Shown here in pieces: positions 1 through 8,615 of a stretch of 64,000 nt of DNA (the stretch's first letter is position 1; each line of letters begins with the position of its first letter). The DNA is from an uncultured Clostridia bacterium (GTDB taxonomy: Bacteria > Bacillota > Clostridia > Christensenellales > Aristaeellaceae): assembly GCA_934636105.1 (NCBI GenBank), contig CAKTZR010000017.1, forward strand, positions 1 to 64,000, read 5' to 3'. The notes beneath the pieces are model-generated. The model ran no database searches. It worked only from the letters and a program-made list of their open reading frames with translations, and was not told where the DNA came from. Position numbers and translations under genes: made by a program.

Positions 1-293
1 GCGCGTGCTGCGGAAGAAGCGAGAGCCGCCGAAGAAGCTGCGCGTGCTGCGGAAGAAGCGAGAGCCGCCGAAGAAGCCGCGCGTGCTGCGGAAGAAGCGA
101 GAGCCGCCGAAGAAGCTGCGCGGGCCGCGGAAGAAGCGGCGAGAGCTGCTGAAGAAGCTGCACGGGCTGCGGAAGAAGCGCGTGCCGCCGAGGAAGCTGC
201 GAAAGCTGCGGAGGAAGCGCGTGCCGCCGAGGAAGCTGCGAAAGCTGCGAAAGCTGCGGAGGAGGCCGCGAAGGCCGCGAAGGCCGCCGAGGA
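1..293 (+). repeat. In-frame tandem repeat encoding the Ala/Glu coiled coil
   Basis: A 39-base unit (13 codons, reading ARAAEEARAAEEA) is repeated almost exactly three times from base 1. It then decays into shorter 15-24 base variants with GAG for GAA and AAA/AAG for CGT. All length changes keep the reading frame. The array probably continues upstream of the window. Such arrays are prone to length change by slippage or recombination. Confidence 0.85.
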
Positions 294-2208
294 GACGCAG
301 GATTCGGAAGAAGATGCAGAGCCGGAAGCCACGCAGGCCCCGGAGGAGAGCGAAGAACCGGAACATACGGCAGTTCCCGAAGCAACCGCAATCTCGGAAG
401 CGATCGCAACGCCGGTCGCAGCGACAGATACGCCTGCGCCGACGGATACGCCTGTACCGACGGACACGCCCGCGCCGACAGACACGCCGGCCCCGGCAGA
501 GGAGCAGGAGCGCGAACTGCCCGCGATTATCGCGGAGATTGAGCACAACGGCTTTGCTTATGTGAAGACGGCGGGCGACGGCGCGAAGCTGTACAGCGGC
601 GCGTGGCTGGATCGCCGTCTGGGCACGTTTGACAACGGCCAGAGCGTGCTGCTCGCGCTGGGCTACGAGGAAATTGAGGAGAATCGATTCTCCGTATACG
701 TTGTCTTTGCGCATGACGGCGAAGTGATGGACGGCTACATCCGCTTGAGCGAGCTGGATGGAAACATGCTCGACGGCGACGCGTTCATCCGCGACCACGA
801 GCAGAGCGCGGAGAAATGCGACGACTATCCGCTGGTGAACGTGGCTTTCACGCCGAAGCAGACGGAAAAGCCGAGCAATCAGCCCGCCCAGAATGAGGAC
901 GAGCCGGAAGTAACCGCGAAGCCCGAAGCATCCCCAAAGGATAACACGCCTGAACCGACGACTGCACCGGAAACCACGGAACGGCCCGAAGCGACAGAAC
1001 AACCCGAAGCATCCGCTACGCCGGAAGCCACGGTGACGCCGGAGCCGACGGCCACGCCGACTGCTATCCCGGAGGTTACGCCCGAACCGACCGAAGAACC
1101 GCTCGATCTGCCGCCGATTCCGGAACGCATCGAGCGCAACGGTTACGCTTACGTGCGCACGGCTGCGCTGGAAGTCAATCTCTATACGGATGACAACCTC
1201 GACGAGCAATTTGCTTATATTTATGCCCCGCATGTGGTGCTGCTGGCCGACGGCTACACCGAACGCCCGTCCGCCAAGAGTTACGCGCTGCATGTGTATA
1301 TCGCCGATGGAGACACGGTGGTGGACGGCTATGTGAGCATGAAGAAGCTCGAAAAAGCGCCGCTCGATCAGGATTTGTCCGATAGTGCGGCCAGCGTGTA
1401 CGGCCTGCCCGTCGCGCAGACCGAGCTGCATTGGAAGAAGGACACGGCGTACACCCCGAAGCCCACAGACACGCCCAAACCCACGGATACCCCGAAACCG
1501 ACCGAGACTCCGAAACCTACGGATACCCCGCGGCCGACGGACACGCCAAAACCGACCGAAGTCTCGATTGCAACATACGAGCAAAACCCCAATGTAGATC
1601 AGGAAAATTCGATTGATTTGCAGATCAGCCGCATGACGGATCGCCCCGTGGTCGTCGATATCGCGACGGCAGACGAAGCCACCGCAGACGAAGCCGATCA
1701 CGACGATGAGGTTGCGGTTCTGCCGCTTCCGATGGACAAGCCCGTGGCGGGAATCGATCTGCTGACGGAAGACCTCAAGCCCACGCCTGTTATAATCTAT
1801 TCGGAAGCGACGGCAGATGAAGCCGACCCGGCCACGCCGGACGAGGCCGGGAAGGATCAGCCGAAGCAGGATGATGCGACGAAGGGCGAGGCCACGCCGG
1901 ACGAGGCCACGCCGGACGAGGCCGGGAAGGATGATGAGCCGATTTCCGTGATGGTGATGGTGGATATGCCGGAAGACGGCGTAGTGCCGGAAGGGACGTC
2001 GGTTTGGATGACTGCGGTTGTCACGGGCATTGAACCGGATAAACTGCTGTATCAATGGCAGTATTCAAGCGACAACGAAAGCTGGACGGACATTGAAGGC
2101 GCTAACGAGCAAAACTACGAAGCCGTGATGACGGCTGCGAATGCAGGCGGCTATTGGCGAGTGACGGTCAGCACCATCGAAAACGAGCAAGGGGATGAAG
2201 AAGCGTGA
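1..2208 (+). CDS. Partial Ala/Glu-rich and Pro/Thr-rich surface protein, 5' end outside window
   Basis: The reading frame is open from base 1 to a TGA at 2206-2208, so at least 735 residues are visible and the start lies upstream. In order there are: an Ala/Glu/Arg/Lys coiled-coil-like tract (residues 1-98, units such as ARAAEEARAAEEA); a TDTPAPTDTP linker; a globular domain (about 175-280, beginning near EIEHNGFAYVKT); a second Pro/Thr linker; a second copy of that domain (about 375-470, near RIERNGYAYVRT); TDTPKPTE repeats; ATPDEA/ATADEA repeats; and a C-terminal Ig-like domain (about 648-735) with the YQWQYSSDNESW pattern. No LPXTG or membrane anchor follows. The stop overlaps the next gene's GTG by 4 bases, so the two are translationally coupled. 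The two globular copies resemble SH3-like modules, but this is a guess. I infer a secreted or cell-wall-associated partner of the pilus genes downstream. Confidence 0.75.
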   Translation, partial: ARAAEEARAAEEAARAAEEARAAEEAARAAEEARAAEEAARAAEEAARAAEEAARAAEEARAAEEAAKAAEEARAAEEAAKAAKAAEEAAKAAKAAEETQDSEEDAEPEATQAPEESEEPEHTAVPEATAISEAIATPVAATDTPAPTDTPVPTDTPAPTDTPAPAEEQERELPAIIAEIEHNGFAYVKTAGDGAKLYSGAWLDRRLGTFDNGQSVLLALGYEEIEENRFSVYVVFAHDGEVMDGYIRLSELDGNMLDGDAFIRDHEQSAEKCDDYPLVNVAFTPKQTEKPSNQPAQNEDEPEVTAKPEASPKDNTPEPTTAPETTERPEATEQPEASATPEATVTPEPTATPTAIPEVTPEPTEEPLDLPPIPERIERNGYAYVRTAALEVNLYTDDNLDEQFAYIYAPHVVLLADGYTERPSAKSYALHVYIADGDTVVDGYVSMKKLEKAPLDQDLSDSAASVYGLPVAQTELHWKKDTAYTPKPTDTPKPTDTPKPTETPKPTDTPRPTDTPKPTEVSIATYEQNPNVDQENSIDLQISRMTDRPVVVDIATADEATADEADHDDEVAVLPLPMDKPVAGIDLLTEDLKPTPVIIYSEATADEADPATPDEAGKDQPKQDDATKGEATPDEATPDEAGKDDEPISVMVMVDMPEDGVVPEGTSVWMTAVVTGIEPDKLLYQWQYSSDNESWTDIEGANEQNYEAVMTAANAGGYWRVTVSTIENEQGDEEA

Positions 2209-5200
2209 AGAATATGAAGCGAATCGTCAGTCTGCTGATGACCCTCATGCTGATTTTCTCAAGCGCGGTTTCCAGCGCGACTGTGATTTCCAGCTCTGCG
2301 GCGATTCAGGTGCAGACGACGGCCAGTGCGGATAATGCCAACCTGAACAACTTCCTCATCGGCGTGAAAATCATCGATAAAACGACCAATCAGGAAGTGA
2401 CGGGCAAGCTCGAAACCGGAAAACGCTATAAAATCCGACTGGATTTTAAAGAAGGCAACCGTGAAAAGCAATTCCAAATCGACAGCAAGGGGAAGATGGT
2501 CTATACCTTCCCGGATGGATTGAACGTTTCAGATTTAGATGGCGAATACGCGCTGCTGGTGGGAAGCATGCAGATTGGCACGTATACCATCAAAAACAAT
2601 CAGCTGATTTTCACCCCGTGGTATTCCAGCGACAAGAGCAATTATCACAAGGAATGCAAAGACGCTGCGAATGAAAAAACGTATGCCGACTGGGCGGTTA
2701 ACGCCGAATTTTGGTTTGACGTGACGGGCGTATTTACGAAGGAAAAGACGGACTTCAAATTCAGCGATTCGCTCGAAAAAAAGTGGGAAATCATCTCGCC
2801 GGATAAAGCGCCGCAGACGAATCTGGAAAAGATCGCGACGTATGACGAAACGAACAAGACGCTGCATTACACGCTGAAGGCGAAGGTCACCAATTCCAAT
2901 GCGGACGAGCTGAAGCTGACGGATATTCTGAAAGACACGAACTATGTGTTGGGCATTGACAAGGATTCGCTGACCATTAAGAAAAACAACCAACCCTACA
3001 CGCTGGCGGAAAACGAGACGCTCAACTGGACAGAATGGGCGCAGATGAACGGGCAATACAGGCAGGGGTTCGACCTGATGTTCAAAAACATCAGCGAAAA
3101 TGACTGCTACCAAATCGAATATGACGTGCCGATTGACGAAGAAAAAATCAATGCGGCGCAGTTGGGAACCACCGGCAGCGTGACGGTTGGCAACAACAAG
3201 TTCTCCGGCCAAGCGGACGGCGGTGACAGGCGCGACGTGGAATGGAACGGCACGTATTTCTCCGGCAAAAAGCCTGTCGATAAGTCAAGCGGCACGGCGG
3301 ATAAATTCGATCCGACCATCCTGAACTGGCAGTTGACTGTTGGTTCGCCCAATGAGACGGACGAGACGAAAAAAATCAACGGTAAGACGCTTACGGATAC
3401 GTGGAGATATGACAACAACACCATCACTGGGGTGACGTTGCTGGATGACAGCATCACCGTCACGCTCTACGATTTCAACGGCCAGAACCAAATCCTTACA
3501 GGGGCAGACGCAAAAGCATATTTCACGGCTAACACAGCGGGAACGGGCTTCACCTTTAAGGTGCCTGATCTGCCCGGCTTCAATGTGAAATATTGCAAGG
3601 TCGATTACAAGACGCAGTGCACGATGACCGAGGACGCGACGAACAACAAACAGACCGGCAAGGTATATAACGACGCCGAGTTTGACGGCAGTCATGCGGG
3701 CGGCGAAGGTACGGCGGGCGGCCAAGGCGAAGTTTATCTGCCTGATATGAACTTGGACAAAGCTGTTGATGATTTGGGCGGCGTGTTACATTATACAATT
3801 ACCGTGCAGGTGCCAAAGGAGTACATCGATAACCAAGGATTCTATCTGGAAGACAAGCTGAATTGGACGGGTTCCAATGGCCATTTCGATTACTGGATTT
3901 ATAACGACCCTGACAATTTGAAAGTGACGGCTCGGGATGAATCTGGTAATGAAAAGACGTTTGAAAGAGGTGCGGACGATTATCATTACTGCTTTGTGAA
4001 GGGTACAGGAGGAAATGAAGGCAATGCTAAGTTCTGGCTGTATTTTAACGCAACAGATGAAAGCAACCCGTCAAGCACGTATGGTCCGTGGAAATGGGTC
4101 AAAAAAGATGAAAACGTTACTTTGACAATCGAATATGACATTTCCAAGGATGAGCGTGTTGCGGATGAAAACTATAATGGATGGAATTATCCGGATGGGT
4201 ATTCCAAGACCATTGCTGATCTAACGGATGGCGTAGTTCACAACTATTGTAAACTGACGGCCAAGAAAACCTATGAGGCCACGGCAGATGTGGATATCAC
4301 CAGAAATGTGCTTAAGTCCGCGACGGTTCTCGGCTCGGATGGAACAAGAATCCGTTATCAGGTTGATTTGAATAAGACGGGCTTGACCCCGATTCCTGCA
4401 GGTGCAACGTTTACAGATGTATATGATGAGCACATGGAGCTGGAAAGTTTTGGCGTGTTTATTGCATGGGATAACAATGGCGGCACCGAGGATGTTACGA
4501 AACTAGAGCATCCGGCTCAGAGTGCGGCAGATGCAGCAAATCACACGCTTAGCTTTACGTTTGGCTCATTTGGATCGACGACGGGCTGGGGTCCCGGCGA
4601 AGTAAAAAATGATTGGTGGCTGAGCTTTATATGGCCTGCTACAGGAAATGAAAGTTCGGAAAGTCAATATCGAAATGCGTCCGACTGGTATCGTCATCCA
4701 TACTCAATCGATGGCGTGACGAAGTATCCGTGGATTCGCATTGAGTATACGCTCAAGGTGAAAAAGGAATACATGAACGGTGAGAGCTTCTGGGTCAAGA
4801 ATACGGCGAAGCTCTCCGGTTGGAACGACGCGTCGACTACGACTTTCCTTGAACCGAAGTTCCTCGACAAAACCATGACGCCGGATACAGCAAACAAAAT
4901 GCTGCTGTTTACGATTAGCGTGAACCCCGGCGCGCAGCAGCTCAACGAAGGTCAGAAGTTGACGCTGGACGACGCGATGACCAACCTCATTCCGATTTTG
5001 GATGACGCGCTGACTGTGACGGATATTACAGATAACAAAAACATCAAAAAGCTGACGCGCGACAAGGATTGGAGTGTGATTTATGACGCGACGAACCGAA
5101 AACTGACGTTCACCCTGCCGGATGGCAAAGCGTTGAAGATTCAATATCATGCGGTTGTCGAAAACGCGAACAACAACGGCAATGGCACGGCAACCTTCAA

Positions 5201-6143
5201 CAACACGGCGGAACTGCTGGGGCAGCGTATTGATTACAGAGATAACAAGTTCGACGTGTCGGATACGTTCGGAGGCGCTTCTTCTTACGCATACAGCATT
5301 TATATCAACAAAGTGGATGCGGGCACGTATGAAGCGTTGCAGGATGCGAAATTCCACGTAACGTATTATCACACGACGAATAAAGGCCAGACGTTTACAG
5401 AGTATGACTTCGGCGACTATGTGACGGATAAAAACGGCCAGATTCTCCTTTATGAGGGTAATCACGAGCATGTGGCAGAGGATAAACTGCTGTATCCCAA
5501 TACGGTTTATTGCATTCAGGAAACCCAAGCGCCAACGGGTTATCAGACGGCGAACCGAAAGTGGTATTTCTATATTGAGGATACGGCTCAGCATTCAAAC
5601 CACATCACCGAGGCTCTTGCGTGGTTCCAGAAACGCGGCATCACGGTCGAGAAAAAGCTGAACAACAGCATGCTTGTCATCGAGAATGAACCCGGTCAAC
5701 AGAAAGTCGACTTCTCCTTCATGAAGACGGGCGAGGGCGGTGCGCCCCTCTCCGGTGCGTCCTTCACCCTGACGGAGAACGGAACGACGAACGTCAAGAC
5801 GGTGACAAGCGAGGCGAACGGCAGCGTTTCGTTCAGCGGCCTTGAGCCGAATAAGAGCTATACGCTCGAGGAAACCCAAGCCCCGAACGGCTACATGCGC
5901 TCCACCCGGACGTGGACGATTACGGTCAACACGGATGGCAGAATTGCCGTGACGGACGAAAACGGCGATCCGGTTTCCTTGAACAACGATGTGTATGTGT
6001 TCATCAACGAACAACTGCCCGACCTCCCCTCTGTCGGCGGAAGCGGCACGCTCGCTTACAGCCTGTTCGGCCTTGCGCTGATGGCGATGGCGGCGGCTGC
6101 GGCTTATGCGCTGGCGGAGAAAAGGAGGCGGATCGAGCGCTGA
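2205..6143 (+). CDS. Large LPXTG-like pilus tip adhesin (SpaA/Cna_B-type domains)
   Basis: A 1312-residue secreted, wall-anchored protein. The GTG at 2205 is chosen because AAGGGG lies 10 bases upstream; ATG 2214 is the alternative. An N-terminal signal peptide (MKNMKRIVSLLMTLMLIFSS) is followed by a long series of beta-rich adhesin-like modules. Two SpaA/prealbumin-like domains lie near the C-terminus (about 1026-1160 and 1167-1265), each with an E-box of the isopeptide-forming type (QETQAPTGY near 1105, EETQAPNGY near 1222). The end is a sorting signal: LPSVG at 1274-1278, a hydrophobic stretch and a KRRR tail. The motif has Val where LPXTG has Thr. Size and position ahead of the major pilin suggest a tip adhesin. 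The ligand cannot be told from sequence. Confidence 0.8.
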   Translation: MKNMKRIVSLLMTLMLIFSSAVSSATVISSSAAIQVQTTASADNANLNNFLIGVKIIDKTTNQEVTGKLETGKRYKIRLDFKEGNREKQFQIDSKGKMVYTFPDGLNVSDLDGEYALLVGSMQIGTYTIKNNQLIFTPWYSSDKSNYHKECKDAANEKTYADWAVNAEFWFDVTGVFTKEKTDFKFSDSLEKKWEIISPDKAPQTNLEKIATYDETNKTLHYTLKAKVTNSNADELKLTDILKDTNYVLGIDKDSLTIKKNNQPYTLAENETLNWTEWAQMNGQYRQGFDLMFKNISENDCYQIEYDVPIDEEKINAAQLGTTGSVTVGNNKFSGQADGGDRRDVEWNGTYFSGKKPVDKSSGTADKFDPTILNWQLTVGSPNETDETKKINGKTLTDTWRYDNNTITGVTLLDDSITVTLYDFNGQNQILTGADAKAYFTANTAGTGFTFKVPDLPGFNVKYCKVDYKTQCTMTEDATNNKQTGKVYNDAEFDGSHAGGEGTAGGQGEVYLPDMNLDKAVDDLGGVLHYTITVQVPKEYIDNQGFYLEDKLNWTGSNGHFDYWIYNDPDNLKVTARDESGNEKTFERGADDYHYCFVKGTGGNEGNAKFWLYFNATDESNPSSTYGPWKWVKKDENVTLTIEYDISKDERVADENYNGWNYPDGYSKTIADLTDGVVHNYCKLTAKKTYEATADVDITRNVLKSATVLGSDGTRIRYQVDLNKTGLTPIPAGATFTDVYDEHMELESFGVFIAWDNNGGTEDVTKLEHPAQSAADAANHTLSFTFGSFGSTTGWGPGEVKNDWWLSFIWPATGNESSESQYRNASDWYRHPYSIDGVTKYPWIRIEYTLKVKKEYMNGESFWVKNTAKLSGWNDASTTTFLEPKFLDKTMTPDTANKMLLFTISVNPGAQQLNEGQKLTLDDAMTNLIPILDDALTVTDITDNKNIKKLTRDKDWSVIYDATNRKLTFTLPDGKALKIQYHAVVENANNNGNGTATFNNTAELLGQRIDYRDNKFDVSDTFGGASSYAYSIYINKVDAGTYEALQDAKFHVTYYHTTNKGQTFTEYDFGDYVTDKNGQILLYEGNHEHVAEDKLLYPNTVYCIQETQAPTGYQTANRKWYFYIEDTAQHSNHITEALAWFQKRGITVEKKLNNSMLVIENEPGQQKVDFSFMKTGEGGAPLSGASFTLTENGTTNVKTVTSEANGSVSFSGLEPNKSYTLEETQAPNGYMRSTRTWTITVNTDGRIAVTDENGDPVSLNNDVYVFINEQLPDLPSVGGSGTLAYSLFGLALMAMAAAAAYALAEKRRRIER

Positions 6144-6206
6144 AAAAACGCGGGTTTCCTCTACATGATACGAATCCAAAAAGAAAAAAAGAAAGGGAGA
6201 AAGAAC

Positions 6207-7724
6207 ATGAAGAAATTGTTGAGTGTGCTGCTGGCCGCGGTTATGCTGCTGGCGATGGCGGGGGTCGCGATGGCGGCGATGCCGACAGGACAGATTGTAA
6301 TCAAAAACGTTGAAAGCGGTGTGACGGCTACGGCCTATAAAATCATCGGCTGGACGCTGGATGATGCAAGTGGTGAACCCGTTGCGCCCGGCAATGAGTG
6401 GGCGGATACCCAAGTTGGAGATTGGATGACCAGCAAAAGCAAGTCCCTCGCAACTTTGGAACAAATGAGTTCGCGCGAAAAGAGCGAACTCTTTAATGAG
6501 ATGTATAATGCCATCGGCGCGAAGCTGACCTCTGCCGGCTCTGCGACTGCTTCAAGCACCGAAGTAACAATCGGCGGTCTTGAAATTGGTACGTACCTGA
6601 TTATTATTTCGGGTGAGAACGCTCACAAGACGTATAGCGCAATCGTCGCGAATGTCGGCTATGTGTATGATAGCGAGAAGGAAGCGTGGACTCCTGTTAA
6701 CGGAGAGGCTGAGGCTAAGTCTGTTGATATTCCGGACATTGACAAAAAGATCAATCAAGCTGTTAAGGACGGACACGACGCCGATAAGTCGGATACCGTT
6801 TCAATCGGCGACATTGTGACCTTTGATATCTATGCGCCTGTTCCGAATTATCCGGACGATGCGACTTATACCAAATTCGAAATTTACGATGTGATGTGCG
6901 ATGGCTTGACGTTCCTCACTGACGAAGCTCACAAGTTGAAGGTCATGGTTGAAACGGCAAATGGAGAAGTTGAGTTCAATGGTTATACTCCAAAGACTAC
7001 GGCTGGCAAGATTTTTGACCTTGATTTCATCTATGACGACTTAAAGAAAGCTGGCGCGACGAAGGTACACATTCAGTATCAGGCTCAGGTCAATCAAAAC
7101 ATTCAGCTGGGCGTGGATACCAACACGAACGATGTGTATTTGGACTATCAGAAGAATCCGTATGTTGAGACGGACTATGATACGAAACAAGACGAAGTGA
7201 AGGTTTATACCTTTGCTTTGAAAGTGGTCAAGTATGGCGATGGCAATGAGAGCAATCTGCTCGGCGGCGCGCAGTTCAAGCTCTATAAAAAGAACGGGAC
7301 TACTCCGCTGAAGTTTAAACTCGTAGATGGCGTGTATGTGGTGAGCGAAGATGGAAACATTGAAATCCTGGAAACGTCTTCTGCTGATGACGATACGAAG
7401 GGCTTGATTGTGGTTAAGGGCCTGAAGGATGGGAACTACGAAATCGAGGAAGTTAAAGCGCCTGCTACCTATAACAAGATGAACGGCAAGCAGGGAATCC
7501 ATCTTAAGCAGGATAAGGGCGAAGGAAAGTTCCTTGAAAACGGCGAAACGGAAGTGAAGTATCGCCGTGAAGAGAAGATCAACAACGAAAAGGGCCCGGG
7601 TCTGCCGGCGACCGGCGGCATGGGCACCACGATCTTCATGGTGGCGGGCATTGCCGTGATGGCGTGCGCGGTTGTCGCGCTGATGGTCGTGCTCAAGCGC
7701 CAGAAGAAGCAGAACGAGGGCTAA
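6207..7724 (+). CDS. Major pilin, isopeptide-forming fimbrial protein with LPATG
   Basis: 505 residues. ATG 6207 is used because GGGAG lies just upstream and it begins a clean signal peptide (MKKLLSVLLAAVMLLAMAGVAMA); an upstream in-frame ATG at 6165 would add 14 charged residues. The layout matches Gram-positive shaft pilins: an N-terminal domain, a fimbrial isopeptide-forming domain from about residue 177 (DIDKKINQAV...GDIVTFDIYAPVPNY), a C-terminal Cna_B/SpaA domain with an E-box-like YEIEEVKAPATY near 411, then LPATG (466-470), a membrane segment and a basic tail (KRQKKQNEG). The family is polymerised by class C sortases through a lysine of one subunit and the Thr of LPXTG of the next. 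A class C sortase gene follows 48 bases later, which supports a shaft role. Confidence 0.88.
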   Translation: MKKLLSVLLAAVMLLAMAGVAMAAMPTGQIVIKNVESGVTATAYKIIGWTLDDASGEPVAPGNEWADTQVGDWMTSKSKSLATLEQMSSREKSELFNEMYNAIGAKLTSAGSATASSTEVTIGGLEIGTYLIIISGENAHKTYSAIVANVGYVYDSEKEAWTPVNGEAEAKSVDIPDIDKKINQAVKDGHDADKSDTVSIGDIVTFDIYAPVPNYPDDATYTKFEIYDVMCDGLTFLTDEAHKLKVMVETANGEVEFNGYTPKTTAGKIFDLDFIYDDLKKAGATKVHIQYQAQVNQNIQLGVDTNTNDVYLDYQKNPYVETDYDTKQDEVKVYTFALKVVKYGDGNESNLLGGAQFKLYKKNGTTPLKFKLVDGVYVVSEDGNIEILETSSADDDTKGLIVVKGLKDGNYEIEEVKAPATYNKMNGKQGIHLKQDKGEGKFLENGETEVKYRREEKINNEKGPGLPATGGMGTTIFMVAGIAVMACAVVALMVVLKRQKKQNEG

Positions 7725-7772
7725 AAACAAACGTGCGTCGATTGACGAAATCGAAAGACGCAAGGAGAGAAC

Positions 7773-8606
7773 ATGAAAAAAGTTTTACCTGTGCTGGCGG
7801 TTGTGCTGATTTTTGTGCTCGGCTTGGGCATCATGCTCTATCCGACCATCGCCAACTATGTCAATGCCCGAACCCAAACCAGCCTGATTGATAATTATGA
7901 GGAGGCGGCCAAGGCGAACGCGGCCTATTATCAGGGGCTGCTCGAGCAGGCGCAGGCGTTCAACGAAAAGATAGGTCAAAACGGCGGCCTGACCGTGCTG
8001 GATGAGGAAGAAAAAGCGGAATATGAATCGCTGCTCAACCTCAACGGCGACGGCGTGATGGGCTATATCGAAATCCCAAGGCTGGAACTGAAACTCTCCA
8101 TCGGCCACGGCACGGAGGAAGACGTGCTGCAAAAGATGGTCGGGCATATCGAAGGTTCCTCCCTTCCTGTCGGCGGCGAGAGCACCCACGCGGTGCTCTC
8201 CGCCCACAGGGGGCTGCCGACGGCAAAGTTGTTCAGCGATCTGGATTTGATGCAGATCGGCGACCGGTTCATGATTCATACGCTGAACCAGACGCTGACC
8301 TATCAGGTGGATCAGATCACGGTGATTCTGCCGGAGGAGATTGAAGCGCTGGCCATCGAGCCGGGGCAGGATTACGTGACGCTGATGACCTGCACGCCGT
8401 ATGCGGTCAACACCCATCGGCTGCTGGTGCGCGGCGTTCGCGTGGAAAATGCGGAAGAAACACCGGAACCGGAAACCGAAGAACAACCGCTGGATACCCG
8501 CAGGCTGCTGCAAAACGTGGTGCTGCCTGTGACGGCGGGCGCGCTTTTTGTAACCATGACTGTGCTGCTGCTCAAGGTGATTCGAGGCGGCAAGCGGAAG
8601 AAATAA
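7773..8606 (+). CDS. Class C sortase (pilus-polymerising)
   Basis: 277 residues; AAGGAGAG precedes ATG 7773. It has an N-terminal membrane helix (about 4-24), a sortase barrel with catalytic His145 (SAHRG), Cys207 (TLMTC) and Arg216 (NTHRLLVRG), and a second membrane helix near the C-terminus (about 243-265) with a KRKK tail. The two-helix layout is typical of class C enzymes, which join pilin subunits on the outer face of the membrane. The DPF/DPW lid motif usual in this class is not obvious in the segment before the barrel (residues 60-95). Gene order pilin, sortase, LPQTG pilin makes the shaft pilin the likely main substrate. Confidence 0.9.
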   Translation: MKKVLPVLAVVLIFVLGLGIMLYPTIANYVNARTQTSLIDNYEEAAKANAAYYQGLLEQAQAFNEKIGQNGGLTVLDEEEKAEYESLLNLNGDGVMGYIEIPRLELKLSIGHGTEEDVLQKMVGHIEGSSLPVGGESTHAVLSAHRGLPTAKLFSDLDLMQIGDRFMIHTLNQTLTYQVDQITVILPEEIEALAIEPGQDYVTLMTCTPYAVNTHRLLVRGVRVENAEETPEPETEEQPLDTRRLLQNVVLPVTAGALFVTMTVLLLKVIRGGKRKK

Positions 8607-8615
8607 GGGGTGGAC

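Noticed and set aside
1..293. Possible CRISPR array
   Set aside because: Units are contiguous without spacers and encode an in-frame Ala/Glu coiled coil.
5..565. Arg/Lys-rich frame of 186 residues at the window start
   Set aside because: It is a shifted reading of the Ala/Glu repeat. Frame 1 is open from base 1 and continues into the real gene.
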